From Linum tenue (Eukaryota > Streptophyta > Magnoliopsida > Malpighiales > Linaceae): DNA of 64,000 bases. Positions 43,875 to 55,064 of the stretch are shown here, one piece after another (position 1 is the first letter of the stretch; every line of letters starts with the position of its first letter). Location: contig CAMGYJ010000010.1 in the NCBI GenBank assembly GCA_946122785.1, forward strand, positions 34,079,608 to 34,143,607, read 5' to 3'. The position numbers were made by a program, and so were the translations under genes. The notes beneath the pieces are model-generated. The model saw only the letters and a list, made by a program, of their open reading frames with translations. It did not search any database and was not told the origin of the DNA.

Positions 43875-45161
43875 TCTTTACCCATAAAAAAATCAGCTTG
43901 TATCACATCGATTAACTACAAGAGATTTAATGGATTTATAAGGCCAGCTCAACATTAATAATTAAAAGAGCTTGTTGGGTCTTGTTGGGTTGGGTTTTTG
44001 GGCCTAAATGGCCAAACTCCTTCTCCCATATACGATGGTCGACCGTCTCCCAGGCCTTCATGGCCAACGGCCTCCTCAACCCATTGGCGTGAAGTTCAGC
44101 TCTCAAAAACTAAGTCTAGATATCAAGCCGACAAGACGGGCTTAATAGCCAGGCATCAGGGTAACCAGCCAATAAGACTAGAAATTTGATTAAGGCAAGG
44201 TGGCTACCTGAGGTAGCCACCTAACTAGGTATCAAGCAGCCGTGGATGGATCGGCCATGATACTGAGATAAGGGTACAAAGTCATCATGAACATGATGTA
44301 CAACCCCTTAGGGGGCTATATGGAGACTAAGTCCCAAAATGGGCTTGCTGGCCCCCTAAAGGGGTACCAAGCCAACAGGGTGTAAGGTACCAACTTGATA
44401 AGATTGCAGAAACTAAGATGGGCTTGGTAGCAAGGGTATCAAGCCGACAAGATTGTGCTTGATACCAAAATGATAAGTTGATGCCACGACAGTGTCTCTA
44501 AGACTAAGTGTGGAGAGTGGAGACTTGGGGGGTAAAGGGGCCAAGTTCTCATCCTGTCTAGGTGGGTAATATGGCTTAGCTATCAAAACAGTTCATCAAG
44601 GTGGCTAGCAAGATGAGGAGCGTGGAGTCGTTAGGGCTATCGAGGATGTGATCAAGACTTCATCATGGAGGTTAAGGCAAAGAGGACCAATATCAACCCG
44701 CCTGGCATCGAGACCATCAAATAACCACCAGCCCCAAGACGGGACAAGGGACCCCAAGGCGACGGTTACCAACTAGTCACCAAGGTGGTGACAAGGGGCC
44801 TCCAGGCGGTTTCGAGCAAGAGGTTAGCTAGCAGTTACCAAGGAAGTTACACCCAGTGGCTATAAATAGGAGAAACTAAGATTGTAAACGGGTTCCACAA
44901 CCAAACATTTGACCACACATGTCAAACTCTATCTTTTTCTCTGCAATGTAGCCATAGTCGTAGCCTTTAGTTTTTGGAACTCTCACTGAACCTCCATAGA
45001 AGTAGGAGTAACGTAACTAAGTTTTATCAGCCATCAAAATCATTAAACACTCTTGTTCGAACATTGTTCGGAGAGGTGTGAACCGTGTTATTAATCGTTG
45101 TTCAAGAAGTCAAGATGCATCAATAAAGTTGAAACACCAGAATTTTCCTCGCCGCAAAACA
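43875..45161 (+). repeat. 3' LTR of element C
   Basis: 1287 bp matching 37040-38376 with many substitutions and small indels. The first dinucleotide has become TC. It is followed by the target duplication ACTTG. This LTR lies within copy 1 of the tandem duplication; the partner in copy 2 is 51369-52340. Confidence 0.9.
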
Positions 45162-45561
45162 ACTTGTGAAGTAGGCCAAAACAACCCTGTGCCCTGCATG
45201 GCCTTTCATGTAAACGAAAACACTCCTCCTTGCCACACCATCGAACCATTACCTTGCCTAGAAAACTTGTTTTTTCTATACTTCTTGGTAGCAAGAAAAA
45301 CAAAGATGGCACGTGGTAATTTGTGATTTTTCTCACCAGAATTTATGTGCTAAAAGCCTAACGACGTTGTTTTCGGCCGACGCTCTACATCAGAACATCT
45401 CAACACTGTTGTTTAGGCCAAATTCAACCAATTTAACTTCTTTCCTTTTAGTCCAAACAACGTCGTTTCATGGAGACAAACTCTTCACTGTCGTCCAACA
45501 CCACCACGGAACCGTATCGCGGCACAAAAACAACGATTATTTTTTCCTTAGTCCCTTTTAG
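45162..45561. other. Spacer between elements C and B
   Basis: Includes the ACTTG duplication of C and ends at the TTAAC target of B. It contains inverted repeats of the AACGACGTTGTTTTCGG / AACAACGTCGTTTC type, as in 62850-63960, so it may be part of an LTR of element E's family. No gene. Repeated at 52341-52737. Confidence 0.5.
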
Positions 45562-45566
45562 TTAAC

Positions 45567-46974
45567 TGACACGCTAAAATGCAACACCAAACTGCGACCA
45601 AGTGTAATCGCAGTCCGGAAATGCAGTAACAGGCCAGCTCTATTTGTCAACCCGGGGTCTAGATCTACTGCCTGCTGCGTGAATATCTATTATCTAGCAA
45701 ACTAAGTCGCGTGATTGTGATTTTAACTAAAAGCAGTAAGAAAGCAGGAAATGGTTCAAAGTTCTTTAGCAAGGGAAAAGTCACTCAGGAAGGAGTCCCC
45801 CTAGCTCCTTAGTTAGGTCAAGGTTGTAATTACCCTGGGTTGATTAACTGTTGATTAAACTGCGGAAGATCCGACAGTAGCTTGGAATCTCTTAAGCTGA
45901 CCAAGCCCTCTCAGTCCAACTACCCGGCAGGCGACTAGTCTTCACCGGGATAGAAAGCCGAGGCTATGAACGCAGAACTCCTCTACTGGAATTGGATTCC
46001 AGTACAAAGCAGTAAATCGATTAACTCTCGTATAATCAATCTACACTACCGATTGATGAAGCTCTAGCAACCTAATCAGATTCTATCTATCTCAAGTTGC
46101 AGCAGAAATTAAGAAAAGATGATCAGACTTCAATTGACTTAATGAATCATGCATCAATCGATTAAAACCAATCAGTGTAACAATCCCAAGTCATTACAAT
46201 CAAGATCCCTAACACATGGAACTAGGGTTCTTCATACCCAAGTGAGAGAAGGTTCTACTCCATAGAGAGAGAGAGAGAGAGGAAAACAGAAATCAGAGTA
46301 GTCATACTCATAAAGATGAGGAAAATCTGCTCTGGGATGATAACTTCACTCCTATGATGATCTCCAGGCTCGATTGATGAAACCCAGCTCCAAAATCACT
46401 TCTAGGATGTGTTCTTCGCACTTTCTCTCTCTAGGGCTCTGTTTCTTGCTCAAAAACTCGATTCCCCCTTCAAAAGACCCGAAATTGGGTTAAAACCCAG
46501 TTCTGCCCAATCACACGGCCATGCCACACGGCCTTGTGAAATCCCCAGTTGCCCGTGTGGAAGTGCAAAACGCCGCGTTTCACTTAAGTGGCTTCAGGTA
46601 CGCTACACGGCCAAAACCACAAGGTCGTGTGGATTTGCAGTCTGGCCGTGTGAGCTCCCTGGACTGTCCGCACGGCCACAAGGGGTCCCATACATGGCCA
46701 GTGTGGCTTACCCGCGTCATGGAATTCCACACGGCCAAGTCACACGGCCGTGTGGAATTTAGGTCTGCCCGTGTGGAATTTCCAGCTTTTCGTCAAACGC
46801 CCAAACTTCGTCCAATCGATCCCGAACTCATGCCCAAACCTTCTTTCACGTACTAGGACCTGAAATATCACAAACAAGAACAACCTAGCTTGAAATTGGC
46901 CTAAAACACGAGAGATGAGACTCAAACGGTACAAGAATAGTGGGTAAAAACATGTGTATATATCAAGGCATCAA
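45567..46974 (-). repeat. 3' LTR of element B (copy 1)
   Basis: 1408 bp, minus-strand orientation, preceded on the left by TTAAC (45562-45566). Ends are TGACACGC on the plus strand and GCATCA at 46974. It contains several CACACGGCC palindromic modules at 46505-46780. It matches 59688-61078. Confidence 0.92.
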
Positions 46975-49151
46975 ATTCCCCCACACTTAACCGTTTGCTT
47001 GTCCCCAAGCAAACCTGACTCAAACCAATACAACTCTCCAGACCTCTATAGCAACATGCAACCCCGATCGTCGGTAGAGGATTTTCTAGATCATTTAGCA
47101 ACTTACGAGGTCAACTAGTCTTCTAAGACGCCCCCTATCTCTCTCAATGCGAGTACTAGACTCAAGCCAGGATCATGAGAAGCAGTGGAACTAAGACAGT
47201 CAATTCATGGATAAGGAGACTCACACAACTCAATAACCCATGACTCATTGTATCGGGTGCTCTTTCATTTCATTTCACTTGTTGGAACCCTTTCTTCTTA
47301 CTATTTGTTTCTTTTTTTCTTTCCTTTGCTGGGGTTCCAACTGTAGTTTGTATGCACGGTCTGCCCTTATTAGGTGAGAAAGAGCAATTTCTGCACATCT
47401 GTCACTCGCCAGAGTACTTCTTTTAACTGCTATTCCTCACTTCGTGTGGAGGGTCAATGAAATTAAGGGGGATCGGAAACTCTATCCGTGCCTTTAAAAA
47501 CACATCCTCAAGTAGACAAACCGTTCAACGGGTGGAAATTTTACTTGTAAAAGAGACAACTTTAATACAAGTGTTTCAGCAAGTTCAAGTGAACGTTTTG
47601 CTTATTCGCTCCTTTGAGGATTCGGGAGGTTTGAGTGGTCTCTTATCAACTAGAGAATGCGTCTAGTTGTGGCGAGCATCGACGATATCGGTTGGCCTCT
47701 TCCACGGGTTCGAGATTGTTTGGAAGGTTTCATATACCTTCTGACCCTTCTCACGAGTTCGGATTTGTTTGATCGATTCCGCAAGTATCTTTATTTCGTG
47801 TTATTCAAGAAAGGAGAAAACCCCTAAAAAGTTCGACGTGTGCAACTCTGGTTTTTGGTCCGATTTGGGAGGATTCCCGAATTAGGATCATATCAAACTT
47901 AGCTTCCCCTTGTAGGCCTACCCCACCAAGGATCACTAAAATCTCTTCCAAAACCCGATTTTGTGCAATGCATGGTGCCACACACGTTGGGCTTACCCCA
48001 TGTCTTAGAATTTCCAATTTTTTGACATGGAGGACCAACTGCTTTTTCATTTCACACTTGAGCACCCTTTTTCGATACACGAGTCCACAACACAACATAA
48101 GAGGAGTCATCAATACCACATGAATCAACGATCCTAAATCCACTAGTTCACAAAATCAACCGGCACAACAGAGAGACAGATAGGGAAAATCTTATACTTC
48201 AACATCCTCCATAGTGCTACAACTACCTCCCTAGGTTGCCTATCACCATAAAGACTGTCAATTCAAAGCATACCGAGCAGGATTTTGCAGGGAACAGTAC
48301 TTGGAGCCCTCAATTCATCAAATTGGACAGTGGGCTAGGCTCCAAGCACACAAACTCATCTAGCAGTCAAAAATAGATAAACACCCCCTCCCCCCCCCCC
48401 CCCCACACACACTTAAGCACGACATTGCCCTCAATGGAGTAGAGAGAAAAATAAGGGGAAATGATGTTACCGGGAATACGGACTTTCGGGGGATTGGAAA
48501 TGGGACCAGCCAGCAGGGCTAGAGTCATCAAAACACACTGGGTGATAGAAACCATAGTTCCAAGTGGACAAATTGAAAAACAACCGAAAGAAAAACAAAC
48601 CTTTGTGGGGTTGCCTCCTCACAAGCGCTTCTTTACCATATTTTAGCTGGACGCCAGTAGAGTGGATACTCAGAGAGGTGAAGGAACAGGTGCCTCCAAG
48701 AGCTGATCCACATCGCTCTTGAGGTACAACTTCAGATGGTGGCCATGCACACGACGGGTGTGACCACCAGCACTCTTCAACTCGACCTGGCCATCCGGCA
48801 GGATGCAAGCAAGTGAATACTCGGATGGCCAAGGAGGTCAAGGCTTAGGAGCCGGGACCAGCTCATAGTTTCTCCTTCTTCCTTTTCAATAGGCTTAGCT
48901 ACCTGCAGTTTTGGCTGCCACTCCTCCTTGATCTTTTCCTTTGGTGACGGAGTGGACGGGAGTGGCGGCGAAGGTATGGGAGGGCGCTCCTGCAAAATGG
49001 GAAGCACATAAGGATACACGACATACTCGTGCTCCTGGTGAGAAAAAGCATGCAAAGGCGATGAAGCAGGGAGAGTATTAGCAATGGAAAATGTTATTCA
49101 CTCCTCCCCATCCCTTAAGACTAAGGTCCCATCATGTACATCTATGATAGC
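46975..49151 (-). mobile_element. Element B 3' internal part (copy 1), truncated
   Basis: Polypurine tract next to the LTR, post-integrase spacer, the remnant of the integrase end (minus strand, about 48650-48850) and a Pro-rich linker. It stops abruptly at 49151, where the duplicated Harbinger sequence begins. A C run at 48391-48405 is shorter in copy 2. No intact ORF. Confidence 0.85.
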
Positions 49152-50136
49152 AAAATATGGGGTGATAAAAGCTGAGCCTGTGTTCATTGATCTTTTGGTG
49201 GAACAAGTTAAAAAGGGAAATCGTGTTACTTCAACCTTTTCACCAACTGGATTTGTCAATCTCATAGCTGGTTTGAAAGAGCAGTTGAAAAGAGACTATA
49301 CTAAGACTCAAGTGAAGAATAAGTTTAATGGGTTAAGGGGTAGACTCAGAGCTTTCAAGACATTGATTAGTCATACTGGAGCGGGATTTGAAGCTTCAAC
49401 TGGTTGTGTTAAAGCAGAAGAACATGTTTGGGAAAGTGTTATCAAGGTAATAAATCAATCTCTTTTCCATAATAATAATAATAATTAAAATGGATGTTAA
49501 AAAATAATTTTACTTAAATTGAGATGACTTTATTAATGAATGTAGGGTTCAAAGTTGCATCTTAGATTCCGAAAGCAAGGATGTCCTGAATATAACAAGT
49601 TGTGCTACATATTTGGTGACACTACTGCTTCTGGAAATAATTCTCGTCCTTCAACCAAAGTTGCTTCTAATATTAATGAAGAAGAGTTGGTTGCATTGAA
49701 AAGTGTTGAGGTAACTAATCTTGATGGTGAAGAAGAAATTGGTGCAACTCCTGTTATTGGTAAGGAGGATAAGAACAAAAACAAAGGCAAAGGGAAAAAA
49801 CAAAAGCAAGATAAGATTAGTTATGCTGAGTCCATAGGAACATTGTTGTCATCCATGGTTGAGCGAGAGAAAATGAAAGTTGAGTGTGAGGCACAAAAGA
49901 TGGCTTTTTCATTTGTGGGAGGAGGTGAAGTCTCCTCCAAGGCATGTGATGATGGGCAACTTATGGAATGTGTCAAGCTTTTGGATGAGATGAATGTTAA
50001 TGGTGCTTTATTTGCAAAAGTTGTGAAGTGTCTCCATGATTCTAAAGAATATCAAAATGTGTTCTTGAATGTGTTCGAAGAGAGGAGGCGTAATTTGTTG
50101 CAGCTTTGGATGCTTTGGATGTTTTGTTATGTTTAA
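49150..50136 (+). pseudogene. Harbinger ORF1, Myb-like (copy 2)
   Basis: Better preserved than copy 1. Exon 1 (to about 49446) is open through the whole trihelix, ending ESVIK before GTAATA. Exon 2 (from 49546, after TGTAG) is open for 193 codons with CYIFGDTTASG, a Lys-rich stretch and a C-terminal helix region ending at 50136. The N-terminus is missing at the breakpoint, so it is still a fragment. Confidence 0.83.
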
Positions 50137-50308
50137 AACTCTCTTGGTTTGAAGTTGGTTAGTAATGAATATTTCTATGAATGTTGGATTTGGAGTTGGT
50201 TTGTAATGAATATTTGTATGAATGTTGGATTTGATTATGAGTTGTAATGAATGTGTTCTGATGTTATTTCTATGGATGTTCATCACTTTACTTTGTATAC
50301 ACAAATAA

Positions 50309-51378
50309 ATGGCTACTTTTTCAGATTCATCATCAGACTCTGTTGACGATAAATTAGTAGTAATAATGCTAGCATCGATGGAGGAGGAGAGGAGGAAGTC
50401 GTCCTCTAAAAATCCTTGTAGAACATCGAGGACATGATTGGGTGCAAGAGATTCTCCATGGACATCCAATCCGAATATATGAGCAGTTAAGGATGCATAA
50501 ATGGAATTTTGTTTCTCTATGTGAGGAACTAAAACGATATGGAGGGTTGGAATCGATAAATAATGTGACAGTTGAAGAACAAGTTGCAATATTAATGAAA
50601 GTTGTTGGACACTCATGGACCACCAGAGATGGCGCAGAAAGGTTCCAACATTCCACAACCACTATATCTAAGTACTTTGGCATAGTGTTGAAAGCAATCA
50701 ACAAAATTGCAGTAAGGCTAATTAAACCACCAAATATGGGTGTGATTCCAGAGCAGATCATGGATAACTCAAAATTTTACCCATGTTTTAAGATTAACCT
50801 CTTATCCTTTATTTCATATTGCACATGTTTCATATTATGATGATCTTGATTTAGGTATATTGTCTTACAAGATGCTGTTGATGTTATAGATGGAGTGCAC
50901 ATTGATGTTGTAGTTCCAACTGATGAGCAAATCCCCTATCGAGGATGAAAAGCAAAAACAACACAAAATGTTTTGTGTGTTTGTTCTTTTGATATGCTAT
51001 TTACATATGTAATAGCAGGATGGGAAGGCACTGCGAATGATGCTAGAATACTAATGGAGACAATCGCAAATCCAGGTAATGAATTTCCAATGCCACCAAA
51101 AGGTATGATATCTACATTTCATTCTTTTATTAATACAATATGAGTGATAGTGAGATCTTATTAGTTTACTTTCAACATATTCATTTAGGTAAATATTATC
51201 TTGTGGACTCTGGATTTCAAAATGTCCCTGGATTTCTAGCACCATTTCAAGGAGCTACCCGTCATTTTCAAAAGATGAGGCATAGAGGCGGACCAAGAGG
51301 GCGTAAAGAATTATTCAACTATCGGCATTCAAGTCTGCGTAATGTGATTGAGCGTTCCTTCAGAGTTTTTAAGGCAAG
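50309..51378 (+). pseudogene. Harbinger DDE transposase (copy 2)
   Basis: Same organisation as copy 1, with the same frameshift after the first 40 codons and the same TGA in the YRG motif (50946-50948). These lesions are therefore older than the duplication. The motif reads VDSGF here, the usual form, against VDYGF in copy 1. It ends at the deletion junction. Confidence 0.87.
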
Positions 51379-52340
51379 GTGGCTACCTGAGGTAGCCACC
51401 TAACTAGGTATCAAGCAGCCGTGGATGGATCAGCCATGATACTGAGCTAAGGGTACCAAGTCATCATGAACATGATGTACAGCCCCTTAGGGGGCTATAT
51501 GGAGACTAAGTCCCAAAATGGGCTTGGTGGCACCCCTAAAGGGGTACCAAGCCAACAGGGTGTAAGGTACCAACTTGATAAGATTGCAGAAACTAAGATG
51601 GGCTTGGTAGCAAGGGTATCAAGCCGACAAGATTGTGCTTGATACCAAAATGATAAGTTGGTGCCACGACAGTCTCTCTAAGACTAAGTGTGGAGAGTGG
51701 AGACTTGGGGGGTAAAGGGGCCAAGTTCTCATCCTGTCTAGGTGGGTAATATGGCTTAGCTATCAAAACGGTTCATCAAGGTGGCTAGCAAGATGAGGAG
51801 CATGGAGTCGTTAGGGCTATCGAGGATGTGATCAAGACTTCATTATGGAGGTTAGGCAAAGAGGATCAATATCAACCCGCCTGGCATCGAGACCATCAAA
51901 TAACCACCAGCCCCAAGACGGGACAAGGGACCCCAAGGCGACGGTTACCAACTAGTCACCAAGGCGATGACAAGGGGCCTCGAGGCGGTTTCGAGCAAGA
52001 GGTTAGCTAGCAGTTACCAAGGAAGTTACACCCAGTGGCTATAAATAGGAGAAACTAAGATTGTAAACGGGTTCCACAACCAAACATTTGACAACACATG
52101 TCAAACTCTATCTTTTTCTCTACAATGTAGCCATAGTCGTAGCCTTTAGTTTTTGGAACTCTCACTGAACCTCCATAGAAGTAGGAGTAACGTAACTAAG
52201 CTTTATCAGCCATCAAAATCATTAAACACTCTTGTTCGAACATTGTTCGGAGAGGTGTGAACCGTGTTATTAATCGTTGTTCAAGAAGTCAAGATGCATC
52301 GATTGAGTTGAAACACCAGAATTTTCCTCGCCGCAAAACA
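51369..52340 (+). repeat. Element C 3' LTR, copy 2, 5'-truncated
   Basis: Matches 44193-45161 and begins at aaggcaaggtggctacctg. The first 320 bp of the LTR are lost in the deletion. It ends GCAAAACA followed by ACTTG (52341-52345). Confidence 0.92.
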
Positions 52341-52345
52341 ACTTG

Positions 52346-52742
52346 TGAAGCAGGCCAAAACAACCTTGTGCCCTGCATGGCCTTTCATGTAAACGAAAAC
52401 ACTCCTTGCCACACCATCGAACCATTACCTTGCCTAGAAAACTTGTTTTTTCTATACTTCTTGGTAGCAAGAAAAACAAAGATTGCACGTGGAAATTTGT
52501 GATTTTTCTCACCAGCATTTATGTGCTAAAAGCCAAACGACGTTGTTTTCGGCCGACGCTCTACATCAGAAAATCTCAACACTGTTGTTTAGGCCAAATT
52601 CACCCCATTTATCTTCTTTCCTTTTCGTCCAAACAACGTCATTTCATGGAGACAAACTCTCCACTGTCGTCCAACACCACCACGGAACCGTATCGCGGCA
52701 CAAAAACAACGATTATTTTTTCCTTAGTCCCTTTTAGTTAAC
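52346..52742. other. Duplicated spacer between C and B
   Basis: Copy of 45167-45566, ending in TTAAC (52738-52742). No gene. Confidence 0.6.
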
Positions 52743-53694
52743 TGACACGCTAAAATACAACACCAAATCGCGACCAAGTGTAATCGCAGTCCGGAAATGC
52801 AGTAACAGGCCAGCTCTATTTGTCAACCCGGGGTCTAGATCTACTGCCTGCTCCGTGAATATCTATTATCTAGCAAACTAAGTCGAGTGATTGTGATTTT
52901 AACTAAAAGCAGTAAGAAAACAGGAAATGGTTCAAAGTTCTTTAGCAAGGGAAGAGTCACTCAGGAAGGAGTCCCCCTAGCTCCTTAGTTAGGTCAAGGT
53001 TGTAATTACCCTGGGTTGATTAACTGTTGATTAAACTGCGGAAGATCCGACAGTAGCTTGGAATCTCTTAAGCTGACCAAGCCCTCTCAATCCAACTACA
53101 CGACAGACGACTAGTCTTCACCAGGATAAAAAGCTGAAGCTATGAACGCAGAACTCCTCTACTGGAATTGGATTCCAGTACAAAGCAGTAAATCGATTAA
53201 CTCTCGTATAATCAATCTACACTACCGATTAATGAAGCTCTAGCAACCTAATCAGATTCTATCTATCTCAGGTTGCAGCAGAAATTAAGAAAAGATGATC
53301 AGACTTCAATTGACTCAATGAATCATGCATCAATCGATTAAAACCAATCAGTGTAACAATCCCAAAGTCATTACAATCAAGATCCCTAACACATGGAACT
53401 AGGGTTCTTCATACCCAAGTGAGAGAAGGTTCTACTCCATAGAGAGAGAGAGAGGAAAATAGAAATCAGAGTAGTCATACTCATAAAGATGAGGAAAATC
53501 TGCTCTGGGATGATTATCTTCACTCGTATGATGATCTCCATGCTCGATTGATGAAACCCAGCTCCAAAATCACTTCTAGGATGTGTTCTTCGCACTTTCT
53601 CTCTCTAGGGCTCTGTTTCTTGCTCAAAAACTCGATTACCCCTTCAAAAGACCCGAAATTGGGTTAAAACCCAATTCTTCCCAATCACACGGCC
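52743..53694 (-). repeat. Element B LTR piece, extra partial copy
   Basis: 952 bp matching 45567-46518 closely, starting at the LTR terminus and ending within cacacggcca. A second LTR stretch begins at once with agtgtaattgcagtc, position 30 of the LTR. Confidence 0.9.
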
Positions 53695-55064
53695 AAGTGT
53701 AATTGCAGTCCGAAAATGCAGTAACAGGCAAGCTCTATTTGTCAACCCGGGGTCTAGATCTACTGCCTACTCAGTGAATATCTATTATCTAGCAAACTAA
53801 GTCGAGTGATTGTGATTTTAACTAAAAGCAGTAAGAAAGCAGGAAATGGTTCAAAGTTCTTTAGCAAGGGAAGAGTCGCTCGGGAATGAGTCCCCCTAGC
53901 GCCTTAGTTAGGTCGAGGTTGTAATTACCCTGGGTTGATTAATTGTTGATTAAACTGCGGAAGATCCGACAGTAGCTTGGAATCTCTTAAGCTGACCAAG
54001 CCCTCTCAGTCCAACTACCCGGCAGACGACTAGTCTTCACCGGGATAGAAAGCCGAGGCTATGAACGCAGAACTCCTCTACTGGAATTGGATTCCATTAC
54101 AAAGCAGTAAATCGATTAACTCTCGTATAATCAATCTACCACTACCGATTGATGAAGCTCTAGCAACCTAATCAGATTCTATCTATCTCAGGTTGCACCA
54201 GAAATCAAGAAAAGATGATCAGACTTCAATTGACTCAATGAATCATGCATCAACTGATTAAAACTAATCAGTGTAACAATCCCAAGTCATTACAATCAAG
54301 ATCCCTAACACATGGAACTAGGGTTCTTCATACGCAAGTGAGAGAAAGTTCTACTCCATAGAGAGAGAGAGGAAACCAGAAATCAGAGTAGTCATACTCA
54401 TAAAGATGAGGAAAATTTTCTCTGGGATGATGATCTTCACTCCTATGATGATCTCCAGTCTCGATTGGTGAAACCCAGCTCCAAAATCACTTCTAGGATG
54501 TGTTCTTCGCACTTTCTCTCTCTAGGGCTATATTTCTTGCTCAAAAACTCAATTCCCCCTTCAAAAGACCCAAAATTGGGTTAAAACCCAGTTCTGCCCA
54601 ATCACACGGCCATGCCACACGGCCTTGTGAAATCCCCAGTTGCCCGTGTGGAAGTGCAAAACGCCGCGTTTCACTTAAGTGGCTTCAGGTACGCTACACG
54701 GCCAAAACCACAAGGTCGTGTGGATTTGCAGTCTGGCCGTGTGAGCTCCCTGGACTGTCCGCACGGCCACAAGGGGTCCCATACATGGCCAGTGTGGCTT
54801 ACCCGCGTCATGGAATTCCACACGGCCAAGTCACACGGCCGTGTGGAATATAGGTCTGCCCGTGTGGAATTTCAAGCTTTTCGTCAAACGCCCAAACTTC
54901 GTCCAATCGATCCCGAACTCATGCCCAAACCTTCTTTCACGTACTAGGACCTGAAATATCACAAACAAGAACAACCTAGCTTGAAATCGGCCTAAAACAC
55001 GAGAGATGAGACTCAAACGGTACAGGAATAGTGGGTAAAAACATGTGTATATATCAAGTCATCA
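53695..55064 (-). repeat. Element B LTR, mosaic 3' copy
   Basis: Nearly full LTR lacking the first 30 bp. Its left part (53695 to about 54450) shares variants with the 5' LTR at 59.7-60.5 kb (for example caggcaagc, cgggaatgagtcc, ctaccactaccg). Its right part matches the 3' LTR of copy 1 at 46.4-46.97 kb. It ends at TCATCA before the polypurine tract. Confidence 0.85.

Larger units (their letters stand above)
37040..45161 (+). mobile_element. Element C: LTR retrotransposon without visible pol
   Basis: LTRs at 37040-38376 and 43875-45161, flanked by a perfect 5-bp target duplication ACTTG (37035-37039 and 45162-45166). A primer-binding site follows the 5' LTR and a G-rich polypurine tract (gttgtgggggca, 43861-43872) precedes the 3' LTR. 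Subtracting the Harbinger insertion (40500-43808), the internal region is only about 2.2 kb. It holds a coiled-coil-like ORF and a repeat-rich ORF, with no protease, RT or integrase, so C is non-autonomous (LARD-like). Element E shares its LTR end and primer site and has a gypsy gag, so C probably belongs to that Ty3/gypsy family. Confidence 0.87.
41320..49151 (+). repeat. Tandem segmental duplication, copy 1
   Basis: 7.8 kb unit from inside the Harbinger ORF1, through the element C 3' LTR and spacer, into element B, ending at ATGATAGC (49144-49151). Copy 2 follows directly (49144-57231). Sequence matches almost throughout. Confidence 0.9.
49144..51378 (+). mobile_element. PIF/Harbinger fragment, copy 2
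   Basis: Duplicate of 41320-43576. The 5' end with the left inverted repeat is absent because of the duplication breakpoint. The 3' end was lost by a deletion that joins the transposase to the element C LTR at AAGGCAAGGT (51371-51380). Confidence 0.92.

Noticed and set aside
47457..47666. Plus-strand frame repeated at 55547-55756
   Set aside because: Identical because the region is duplicated; it lies antisense in the non-coding 3' part of element B.
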